Part shown: piece by piece, positions 1 through 6,031 of the stretch | How positions within the stretch are numbered: position 1 is the first letter of the stretch | How the letters are laid out: every line of letters begins with the position of its first letter | NCBI GenBank assembly: GCA_030830145.1 | Contig: JAURNO010000278.1 | Coordinates: forward strand, 1 to 6,716 | Length of the DNA: 6,716 bases | Origin: Verrucomicrobiota bacterium | GTDB lineage: Bacteria; Verrucomicrobiota; Verrucomicrobiia; Opitutales; Seribacteraceae | Reading direction: 5' to 3' | Translations under genes and position numbers: made by a program | The notes under the pieces: generated by a model | The model's database searches: none | The model's input: the letters and a program-made list of their open reading frames with translations, nothing else | What the model was told of the DNA's origin: nothing

Positions 1-21
1 ATTTTCTGGGAACTCGATTTT

Positions 22-1488
22 TCAATTTTGTGGCTCACTGCCCTGCCCTCTGGAACGAAACCACTGCAAGGCATTTTGATAACGGGAATCGGAAGCCGAC
101 TCGTCTTCATGTGAAATCGAGCGACCTTCATCTTTAGAGGTATCGAACGCCTCGAGGAATTCACCGGCTTCCGCGAAACCTCGTGTTGATGCAGGGGGAC
201 CGGAACCAATTGAACTGGGCTTTTCACGAGGTGCAAGAAAACCTCTGAGAGAATTATAACCGTTGGGTTCCTGAGATGAGAGGGGTACGCTTACTTCTCC
301 AGAAGCAAATGGCTCTATGGGTCTTTGAAGGAATCGCGAATTGGGTGCCCGCTCAGAAAGACCCAATGTTTTGGGACCCTCCGAAACAGGAGTGAGAAGA
401 GAGCCGTTCTTGGTCCCGAAAAACCTGACTGAGGCAGATGAAGTGGAAGGTAATGATGGGATTCCCGTAGAATCCTGATCGGAAAACGAGACCTTTAAGG
501 AAACTTTGTCAGGAGAATCCCGAGGAGGGGCACTTGGCTTGTCCGCGAAACCGACTTGCCTAACGAGACCTTTAGGTAGGCTTGACTCTTTAAGCAAAGG
601 AGAACCAAGGCCAATCGTTTTCGCATCGACTGAATTAGGTTCCCGGACATCTTGCGGGACCTGAATGGAAAGTGTTGTATTCGATCCCGTTTCTTCGACC
701 TCTGAGTTTGCCGAGTCAGGGGAAATAGAGGAAGGTGTGAAGAAGTCGTCAATCGAAGCATTTTCGACTGACACGCGCTCAGGGGTTCGAGCAGAATGAC
801 TAGGCAGGGAAACCACTGGTGCAACTCCACTTCGTTTCGACTTTAATTCAAAGGGTGCAGAATCGTTTGGGGGCGGAACCGATGGTGGTACATGAACTGG
901 TTCGCCCAAAGGCTCGGACGGGATTTGCGAGGCGCCTTGCCCACCCGTGATCGCACCCGCATCGTCTTCGGGGAAGAGAGACGGAACGGGGTTACTGAAG
1001 GAGTGCGCTTCCTCCGGGCTCCCTGAACTGGCTTCCCCCTGGTTGTTACCAGAATCAGAAACTGCTCCGAGTTCTTCGCCGGACTTGGGTAAGAGTTCGG
1101 AAACCGGGGAAGGATCATTACCCGCACCGTCCGTCGAGTTGACGGCAGGAACAAGCTTGAGGCCCTCGTCGTGAGGGGTTGGAAAGGGCGAACCGGGGTT
1201 CGTCTTCTCGCCCAAATGATCACTCGAGGAACTCGAATCAATCGATTTTTTGGTGTTCAAGTTTGCCCCTTGCGGTTCCTCGGAATCTTCTTCTTTTGAG
1301 TCCTTCTTGGAAAGATCATTCTCAGCGGAGGATCTACGCTCATCCGTGTTGGAAAAAACCGAGGAGTTTTCATCCACCGAAGAGGCACCACCACCAGTGG
1401 GGGGCGTGGTCGCACATCCGGCCCATAAAACGCAGGCAACCAAGAGAAAGAAAGAGGGAAACAAAAAGTGAAGACTCTTATTCGTCAT
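22..1488 (-). CDS. Putative Ser/Pro/acid-rich lipoprotein, function unknown
   Basis: I do not recognise this protein. I chose the ATG at 1488 (488 aa) because it puts a typical lipoprotein signal peptide at the N-terminus: MTNK, then a hydrophobic stretch (residues 6-21), then LWAGC with the acceptor Cys at residue 25. Trp at -3 is unusual for a lipobox, so lipidation is likely but not certain. The open frame extends upstream to an ATG at 1539, which would add 17 residues ahead of the signal. From residue 26 to about 460 the protein is low-complexity: about 85 Ser in total by hand count, much Pro, Asp, Glu and Gly, a run of five Ser at 85-89, and no Cys after residue 25. It is probably disordered. 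Only the last ~25 residues (SRYQNALQWFRSRGQ) look helical. The start overlaps the end of the upstream coiled-coil gene by 11 nt and has no clear Shine-Dalgarno, so translation is probably coupled. Inferred location: periplasmic face of a membrane, perhaps as a flexible tether. Confidence 0.72.
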   Translation of the reverse strand: MTNKSLHFLFPSFFLLVACVLWAGCATTPPTGGGASSVDENSSVFSNTDERRSSAENDLSKKDSKEEDSEEPQGANLNTKKSIDSSSSSDHLGEKTNPGSPFPTPHDEGLKLVPAVNSTDGAGNDPSPVSELLPKSGEELGAVSDSGNNQGEASSGSPEEAHSFSNPVPSLFPEDDAGAITGGQGASQIPSEPLGEPVHVPPSVPPPNDSAPFELKSKRSGVAPVVSLPSHSARTPERVSVENASIDDFFTPSSISPDSANSEVEETGSNTTLSIQVPQDVREPNSVDAKTIGLGSPLLKESSLPKGLVRQVGFADKPSAPPRDSPDKVSLKVSFSDQDSTGIPSLPSTSSASVRFFGTKNGSLLTPVSEGPKTLGLSERAPNSRFLQRPIEPFASGEVSVPLSSQEPNGYNSLRGFLAPREKPSSIGSGPPASTRGFAEAGEFLEAFDTSKDEGRSISHEDESASDSRYQNALQWFRSRGQGSEPQN

Positions 1489-4351
1489 CGGAAACCGTAG
1501 AGACTGCCGAAGGCGGACCCAAAGGATTAAGTGCGGCAACTAGGAGATCGATCATCAGGCAAAGCGACTCTCCTCCGGATTTGCGAGAATTGAGATTGAA
1601 GGAGAACACTCCGGTTGAATTATCCCGCAAGCGGGAACCAGAGCCAACTGAGTCTGGATCGAAGTCTTCGAAACCAGTCGATTTCGACAAATCGATTCTC
1701 CCTAACAAATCTACCGTTGTCTGAAAGTCCAATCGCTGAAGGAAGATTTCGACGAAATTCCCGTAAGCTTTGGACAATCCGCTCGAATCGGAACCATCCC
1801 TGAACTCTTCGAGCTTACCGGCAACCCGTAACCCGAAGTCAGCATCCAAGACCGGCTTGACGTAATCGTATTCACCCTCCAAGGAAACCTCTCCGGTCGA
1901 CTCCTTCGCCTTTGCGGTCAATTGGAAAGACAGATAATCCCTGAATACATTGAAAAGAGCCTCTTCCTGTGTGGTTTTCCTGAAGTTTTCAAAAAAGTTC
2001 GTTCCGTTCAGGCTAATCGCAAAATCGTAATCATTCCCCGACAGTCTTCCACTGAAAGCGGAGACAGAAGTATCACTGCCTTGGCCAAAAAGGAAAATTT
2101 GCTCAAGTTCCTTGTCCAAAAAAGCAGGATCCGGTTTGTCATGCCACCAGGAAGTCAACATGACCAAGCAATGATCATCCATACCAAGCGACACATGAGC
2201 GGTTTTATGGCGTATGGAGAGAAATTCGGGAGAGTTGTTTTCATGGACCTTCCAGTTCGGCGATTGAGACTTGAGATCGAGTTTCTGGAGAATGAACTCC
2301 TTGAGCAAGTCCTGATCACCTATCGGCATGACAAGTCCAAGAACGACGTCGTGGGGACGCGAATCGATATAGTCGGAACCAGGAAATTGGAGGAAGTAAA
2401 GAACACGACCTTCTGGATTTATGCCGCAGGAACGAGGGTCCCACGCCAAGTCCCCCAAAAAAGGAATCCGATCGGTCAAATAACTGGACAAAATTTTCGG
2501 CACCCCCACCTGCTCCATCATTCGAACACCTGAAAACGCACAGGTCCCAAAGGCCTGCCCAGGAACATATGCGAAGGACCGATCGTCGAAGCGGCGTGCG
2601 GACAAATCACCAAGAATCGTGCTTTTGGAGTTTTTTTCCGAAGACAAATCCGTCGAATTGGAAGTAAGATAGCTATAACCTCCCCATGCCACGACCAAGC
2701 CGACAAACAGAATCAGAGGTAAGTTGGCCATCCTGAAGAAACTTCGATCGGGTGTTTCGTTTTCTTTACCCTCGGGTGTGGATTCCGTATCGAAATCATC
2801 ATCTTTTTTACCAAGCAAGGATGCGTTGTAAGCAATGACCAAGGTTACTGCGAGTGGGTCGAAAACAACGACCAAAATCAAGATGAACCATTTGACCACC
2901 CGGTTGACCGCGTTGTCCATTGCCTCTTTGATCAAGATTGGGTTCTCCGTAGCTTCTGCTGCGGCAACCTCGGAATCGAAAGCCCGAGCCACAAACTTGA
3001 AAGACCCAATGTCAGTCGCCCGAATCTTACCTTCCAGGCTTAGAATCTGCTGTTCCGCGTCTTCTTTTTTTGCCAAAAGCTCGCCTTTCTTGGCCTCAAG
3101 TTCGGCTGAACTGTCGGGGCCGAAGACGGATTCAGTTTCACTCAAGGCGGTCAGTTTTCGGCTCGCATCGGCGATTTCGGTTTCGAGTTTTGCGATTCTT
3201 GAATCTGCACCTGCACGGGCTACCTGGAGGGTCTCCAATGCAGTTTTGATATTGTCCGCTTGCTCAGCCCCCCCTGTCGTCAACCCGGTTATCTTGAGGC
3301 TCGCCTCTGATATTTCTTTTTGAACGAGGGCGATGCGGTCGTCGAGGGCCGCGTAACGCTTATCCAAGTCGTCTCTTGCTTTCTGAGTTTCTAAAGTAAT
3401 CCCAGTCAGTGTCGCCCGAAGAGAATCTCTCTCCTTTTGAGCCGCCTCCCTGATTTCGGTAATGGTGGAACGCAGCCCCTCCCTTTCGCCGGATTGATTC
3501 TTCAGGAGTTCGTTTGCCTTCTTGATACCATCTTCCAAAAAAGTCCTGCCTTTGTCCCGGTAAACCTTGACTGCCGCGTCAAGTTTAGCCAAACGCTCGT
3601 TCACTTTGGATTCTTTGGCCTGCTCCTCGAGGTCAAGTTGAGCCAGAAGTTGGTTGACTCTCTCTTCCTTGGCCAACTCTAACTTGATCCTAGAGTCGAC
3701 CTCTTCCTTGTATTCTCTCTTTTGGGCCTCGAGGGCTCTTATGTCTTCTCGCCGTATAACAATAACCGACTCCAGTCTTTTCTGCTCAGCTTCGCGCCTC
3801 CCCCTCTCCCCGACTATCATTTGATCGGTTTGCTCCGCATAATTGGCCTTCGAAGCCTCGGCGTCCTTGATATCGGCTCTTCTCTCGCTTATGTATGATT
3901 CCAATCGTTTCCGCTCGTCCGATTGCTTTTCCTCGCGCAAAACCGAACCCTTTTGCCCCGAAGTCCGGTAAGCCGAAACCAAACGGTCGTATTCCCCCTG
4001 CTGTCTCTGAAGACTTCCAATTTCACGTTCGTAACCTTCCACCTGATTGAGAGTCTGCTCAAAAGCTTGCGACAAATACCCGTAGATTCCGGCCGAAGTT
4101 ATCCCGATAAGCAAAACAACCGCAAAACTAAGATAAGTCCTTAAGGTTTTGTTGCAGGTTTTCCAATGCCTGTAGAGGAAGGATGCGGCGATGAGCTTGC
4201 CGAACTCCAAGCTCGACGCCATGATAATGATAGGGATCGTGAAAGAGCTTACGGCGCCAAAGGTAAGAGCAATCCCACGAACGCTGAAATACGCAGCGCA
4301 TCCCGCGATGAAAAGAGCCGCCCCTCCAATCAACAATGTGAATACCTTCAT
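1478..4351 (-). CDS. Large membrane protein: TM segments, long coiled coil, FDPLAV motif, DUF4836-like C-terminal domain
   Basis: This 957-aa protein has no function I can name. Hydrophobic segments lie at about residues 5-24, 27-47 and 72-94, with the distinctive SSLEFGKLIAASFLYRHWK stretch at 46-64 and ITSAGIYGYL at 84-93. Residues 95-445 are charged, Glu/Lys/Arg/Ala-rich coiled coil with clear internal repeats. A conserved-looking block follows (GSFKFVARAF at 449-458), then a membrane segment at 487-510 with VVFDPLAV. An acidic linker (511-540), a fifth membrane segment (543-561) and a globular domain (about 585-957) complete it. That last domain has features I associate with DUF4836-type proteins: FAYVPGQAF near 593, DPRSCGIN at 638-645 followed by a beta strand, and YDFAISLNG at 775-783. 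The positive-inside rule (RHWKTCNKTLR at 61-71) would put coiled coil and C-terminal domain in the periplasm; this is inference. The N-terminal architecture recalls unannotated environmental phage proteins. It is the first gene of a pair with the overlapping lipoprotein. The start is ATG at 4351; GAAGG abuts it with no spacer. The reading frame is certain, the function open. Confidence 0.85.
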   Translation of the reverse strand: MKVFTLLIGGAALFIAGCAAYFSVRGIALTFGAVSSFTIPIIIMASSLEFGKLIAASFLYRHWKTCNKTLRTYLSFAVVLLIGITSAGIYGYLSQAFEQTLNQVEGYEREIGSLQRQQGEYDRLVSAYRTSGQKGSVLREEKQSDERKRLESYISERRADIKDAEASKANYAEQTDQMIVGERGRREAEQKRLESVIVIRREDIRALEAQKREYKEEVDSRIKLELAKEERVNQLLAQLDLEEQAKESKVNERLAKLDAAVKVYRDKGRTFLEDGIKKANELLKNQSGEREGLRSTITEIREAAQKERDSLRATLTGITLETQKARDDLDKRYAALDDRIALVQKEISEASLKITGLTTGGAEQADNIKTALETLQVARAGADSRIAKLETEIADASRKLTALSETESVFGPDSSAELEAKKGELLAKKEDAEQQILSLEGKIRATDIGSFKFVARAFDSEVAAAEATENPILIKEAMDNAVNRVVKWFILILVVVFDPLAVTLVIAYNASLLGKKDDDFDTESTPEGKENETPDRSFFRMANLPLILFVGLVVAWGGYSYLTSNSTDLSSEKNSKSTILGDLSARRFDDRSFAYVPGQAFGTCAFSGVRMMEQVGVPKILSSYLTDRIPFLGDLAWDPRSCGINPEGRVLYFLQFPGSDYIDSRPHDVVLGLVMPIGDQDLLKEFILQKLDLKSQSPNWKVHENNSPEFLSIRHKTAHVSLGMDDHCLVMLTSWWHDKPDPAFLDKELEQIFLFGQGSDTSVSAFSGRLSGNDYDFAISLNGTNFFENFRKTTQEEALFNVFRDYLSFQLTAKAKESTGEVSLEGEYDYVKPVLDADFGLRVAGKLEEFRDGSDSSGLSKAYGNFVEIFLQRLDFQTTVDLLGRIDLSKSTGFEDFDPDSVGSGSRLRDNSTGVFSFNLNSRKSGGESLCLMIDLLVAALNPLGPPSAVSTVSDDE
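3143..3337 (-). repeat. Spaced duplicate helical segment in the coiled coil
   Basis: Residues 339-357 and 385-403 align without gaps: RIA...EI..AS.K.T.L in both, offset by 46 residues. This third repeat class suggests that the whole region between the membrane segments was assembled from duplicated helical pieces. Confidence 0.55.
3380..3487 (-). repeat. Tandem 18-residue repeat in the coiled coil
   Basis: Residues 289-306 and 307-324 align without gaps: ER.(G/S)LR.T(I/L)T.I ... QK. Eighteen residues equals five helical turns at 3.6 residues per turn, consistent with a continuous helix. A weaker unit of the same period lies just upstream (LLAQLD at 235-240, RLAKLD at 253-258). Confidence 0.65.
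3653..3910 (-). repeat. Tandem 43-residue repeat in the coiled coil
   Basis: Residues 148-190 and 191-233 of the membrane/coiled-coil protein are two adjacent copies of a 43-residue unit. Both begin KRLES and continue with RR.DI near the tenth residue, then EA.K..Y.E..D at equivalent positions. The similarity is at protein level and diverged, so this is an old intragenic duplication, not a recent DNA repeat. It supports a long regular coiled coil that may have grown by duplication. Confidence 0.7.
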
Positions 4352-4384
4352 CCTTCAATACTTATGCAAAAAAAGAAGAAGGAA

Positions 4385-4398
4385 AACAAGAACTTGTT
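4385..4398. promoter_or_regulatory. Short palindrome AACAAG-AA-CTTGTT, possible operator
   Basis: Six perfectly complementary bases on each side of a 2-nt centre lie between the divergent starts, next to a candidate plus-strand -35 box at 4395-4400. The size suits a small operator half-site pair, but a palindrome this short can occur by chance. Confidence 0.25.
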
Positions 4399-4401
4399 CC
4401 C

Positions 4402-4439
4402 AAACTGAAATCTTATTCACGAAGGAAGCTTTTCAGTTT
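4402..4439. repeat. Perfect 9-bp inverted repeat, possible operator or leader hairpin
   Basis: AAACTGAAA at 4402-4410 is exactly complementary to TTTCAGTTT at 4431-4439, with a 20-nt spacer. The arm centres are 29 nt apart, close to three helical turns, so a dimeric regulator could bind both arms on one face. It could instead form a weak A/T-rich hairpin in the symporter leader. There is no trailing T-tract, and a terminator makes little sense between divergent starts. The repeat is seen directly; the role is inferred. Confidence 0.5.
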
Positions 4440-4474
4440 CCAATTGAGTAAAAACCCCTTTTGGTACGGGTTGG

Positions 4475-6031
4475 ATGGATTTTCATGAAAATTTCACCCC
4501 TTTGGACTGGTGCGTGGTCGCAGGATATTTGCTTCTCACAACTTGGGTGGGTCATCTCCTCAAGGGAAAGCAATCAACCATCAAGGATTTCTTCCTCGGC
4601 GGAAGATCTTTGCCTTGGCTAGCTGTTTCAGGTTCCATCATCGCCACCGAAATCAGTGGCGTCACTTTCATCGGCGTTCCTGGAATGGTCTATGCCGCCG
4701 GTGGAGATTTCACCTACCTTCAGTGGGGAATTGGTTCGATCATTGCCCGTATCATCGTGGGAATCTTTTTCGTTCGGGCTTTTTACGAAAAAGAAATTTA
4801 CAGCCCCTACGATTTCATGGGCAATCGTTTGGGCCTTGGAGCGAAGAGACTCGCCACGATCATCTTTCAAATCGGCGGCATTCTCGGCCAAAGCGTTCGA
4901 GTCTTGGTCGCGGCACTTGCCCTCAAGGTCGTTACTCCACTTGAATTCCACGAGTGTATTTGGATCATCGGAATCTTTGCCATAGGATGGACCTTGATGG
5001 GGGGAATGCGTACCGTCATTTGGACCGACGTCATGCAATTCTTCCTTTTTGTCGGAGCAGGGCTCCTGTCTCTGGGTTGGATGGTTTCCGCGATGGACGG
5101 AGGATGGGCAAATATGGTCGAAGTTGCAGACCAAGCGGGGAAATTCACGTTACTCAACCTCACCTCTGACCCAGCGGTCGGCTTTACTCTGTGGGTAGCC
5201 ATTATCGCCGTCCCCTTCCAAAACCTGAGTGCGTTCGGAGTAGACCAACTGAATGCCCAGAGAATGTTTTGCTGCAAAAATTCATCGGATGCACGCAAGG
5301 CAATGATCACAAGTTCCGCAGCACTCTTGTTGACCACTCTTATGCTTGTTATCGGAGCGGCTCTCTTTGCCTACTACGAACCCATGCGTGCGACTGGAGC
5401 CGAACCGGCTATTTTCTCCCAAGACAGCAATTACATTTACCCCGTGTGGATTGTAACCGAACTTCCCGTTGGCTTACGGGGATTGATTCTTGCGGGAATT
5501 TTTGCGGCCGCCATTTCCAGCCTTGATTCCATTTTGGCCGCCCTATCACAAACCACTTTGTCACTGTTAAAACCGCGGGAATCAAATCCGGAAAACGAAA
5601 AGAAGAACCTTTTTCATTCGCGGATCCTCGTATTGTTTTGGGGCATCGCTCTCTCCGCCTTCGCAATTCAACTCGATTCGCTTCGTGGGGACGTAAACGT
5701 GGTCAAATTGGCTTTCGGGATGATTTCCTACACGACCGGGCCAATGCTCGGAATGTTTCTAGCCGCCCTGTTCACCCCACAAGCCAAGACTGTGGGTCTG
5801 GCAATAGGCTTCGCACTTTCGTTCCTTTTGGTCGCCTACATACGCCCGGATTTTTATCAGATCCTTATTAACTTCGAGGTTTTTTCGGCAAGTGAGCTTG
5901 CCGAATGGAACGGCATTGGAGAAGAAGATGGCAAATTGAAACCCATCCTTCACTCAGCATGGGCGTGGCACGTGACAGTTTTCCTAACATGGGGATGTGG
6001 TCTGCTCCCGGGAGGAAAATTTAAACGATGA
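4475..6031 (+). CDS. Sodium:solute symporter (SSS/SLC5 family)
   Basis: This 518-aa inner-membrane transporter of the SSS family (LeuT fold) couples Na+ entry to solute uptake. Family marks seen in order: DFFLGGRSLPW at 38-48 after the first membrane segment; ATEISGVTFIGVPG at 57-70, the broken helix that helps form the substrate and Na2 sites; GGMRTVIWTDVMQ at 176-188, the family signature; DQLNAQR at 257-263; and GLILAGIFAAAISSLDS at 336-352, whose paired Ser correspond to the Na2-site serines of characterised members. Many hydrophobic segments span the protein and its length is normal for the family. The substrate cannot be told from sequence. The next gene, a GH20-like hydrolase starting within this stop codon, points to a sugar or amino-sugar, or another breakdown product; this is inference. 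The ATG at 4475 gives the expected N-terminus; only a poor GGG-TTGG sequence precedes it, so no strong ribosome binding site supports it. Confidence 0.93.
   Translation: MDFHENFTPLDWCVVAGYLLLTTWVGHLLKGKQSTIKDFFLGGRSLPWLAVSGSIIATEISGVTFIGVPGMVYAAGGDFTYLQWGIGSIIARIIVGIFFVRAFYEKEIYSPYDFMGNRLGLGAKRLATIIFQIGGILGQSVRVLVAALALKVVTPLEFHECIWIIGIFAIGWTLMGGMRTVIWTDVMQFFLFVGAGLLSLGWMVSAMDGGWANMVEVADQAGKFTLLNLTSDPAVGFTLWVAIIAVPFQNLSAFGVDQLNAQRMFCCKNSSDARKAMITSSAALLLTTLMLVIGAALFAYYEPMRATGAEPAIFSQDSNYIYPVWIVTELPVGLRGLILAGIFAAAISSLDSILAALSQTTLSLLKPRESNPENEKKNLFHSRILVLFWGIALSAFAIQLDSLRGDVNVVKLAFGMISYTTGPMLGMFLAALFTPQAKTVGLAIGFALSFLLVAYIRPDFYQILINFEVFSASELAEWNGIGEEDGKLKPILHSAWAWHVTVFLTWGCGLLPGGKFKR
6011..6015 (+). 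promoter_or_regulatory. Ribosome binding site GGAGG for the GH20-like gene
   Basis: GGAGG lies within the last codons of the symporter, 12 nt before the ATG at 6028. It is the clearest Shine-Dalgarno sequence in the window. The spacing is somewhat long, but together with the ATGA overlap it supports this start and coupled translation. Confidence 0.6.

Larger units (their letters stand above)
4352..4474. promoter_or_regulatory. Divergent intergenic region with presumed promoters for both gene pairs
   Basis: These 123 nt separate the divergent start codons at 4351 (minus) and 4475 (plus), so promoters for both transcription units should lie here. No strong sigma-70 promoter is visible. On the minus strand a weak candidate is TTGTTT, 17 nt, CATAAG, which would leave a very short leader. 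On the plus strand TTGTTC at 4395-4400 could serve as a -35 box, but no convincing -10 follows. The plus strand has a 19-nt purine tract at 4368-4386. Two inverted repeats are listed separately. The location is supported by gene layout; the promoter elements are guesses. Confidence 0.5.

Noticed and set aside
1489..1539. A 17-residue N-terminal extension of the lipoprotein from the ATG at 1539
   Set aside because: It would place MPHLILWVRLRQSLRFP ahead of a good lipoprotein signal peptide and lengthen the overlap with the upstream gene; the ATG at 1488 explains the N-terminus better.
1179..1724. 181-codon open frame on the plus strand across the lipoprotein/coiled-coil junction
   Set aside because: Antisense to both minus-strand genes; Arg/Ser-rich composition is typical of a shadow frame and no start context supports it.
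1922..2533. 203-codon open frame on the plus strand inside the coiled-coil gene
   Set aside because: It is antisense to a clear coding frame, has no domain-like features, and its product looks like the complement of the real gene.
2835..3323. 162-codon plus-strand open frame opposite the coiled coil
   Set aside because: The Ala/Ser/Leu-rich product mirrors Glu/Lys/Ala-rich coiled-coil codons on the other strand; it is a shadow.
1478..4351. A prophage or phage tail region, suggested by the phage-like membrane/coiled-coil module
   Set aside because: No capsid, terminase, portal, tail, integrase or lysis gene is present, and the neighbours are a lipoprotein, a symporter and a glycoside hydrolase.
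4402..4439. Rho-independent terminator
   Set aside because: The stem is A/T-rich with a 20-nt loop, has no T-tract, and lies between divergent starts rather than after a gene.
4628..5134. 168-codon minus-strand open frame opposite the symporter (with another at 4867-5337)
   Set aside because: Both are antisense to a transporter with unmistakable family motifs and have no recognisable protein features.
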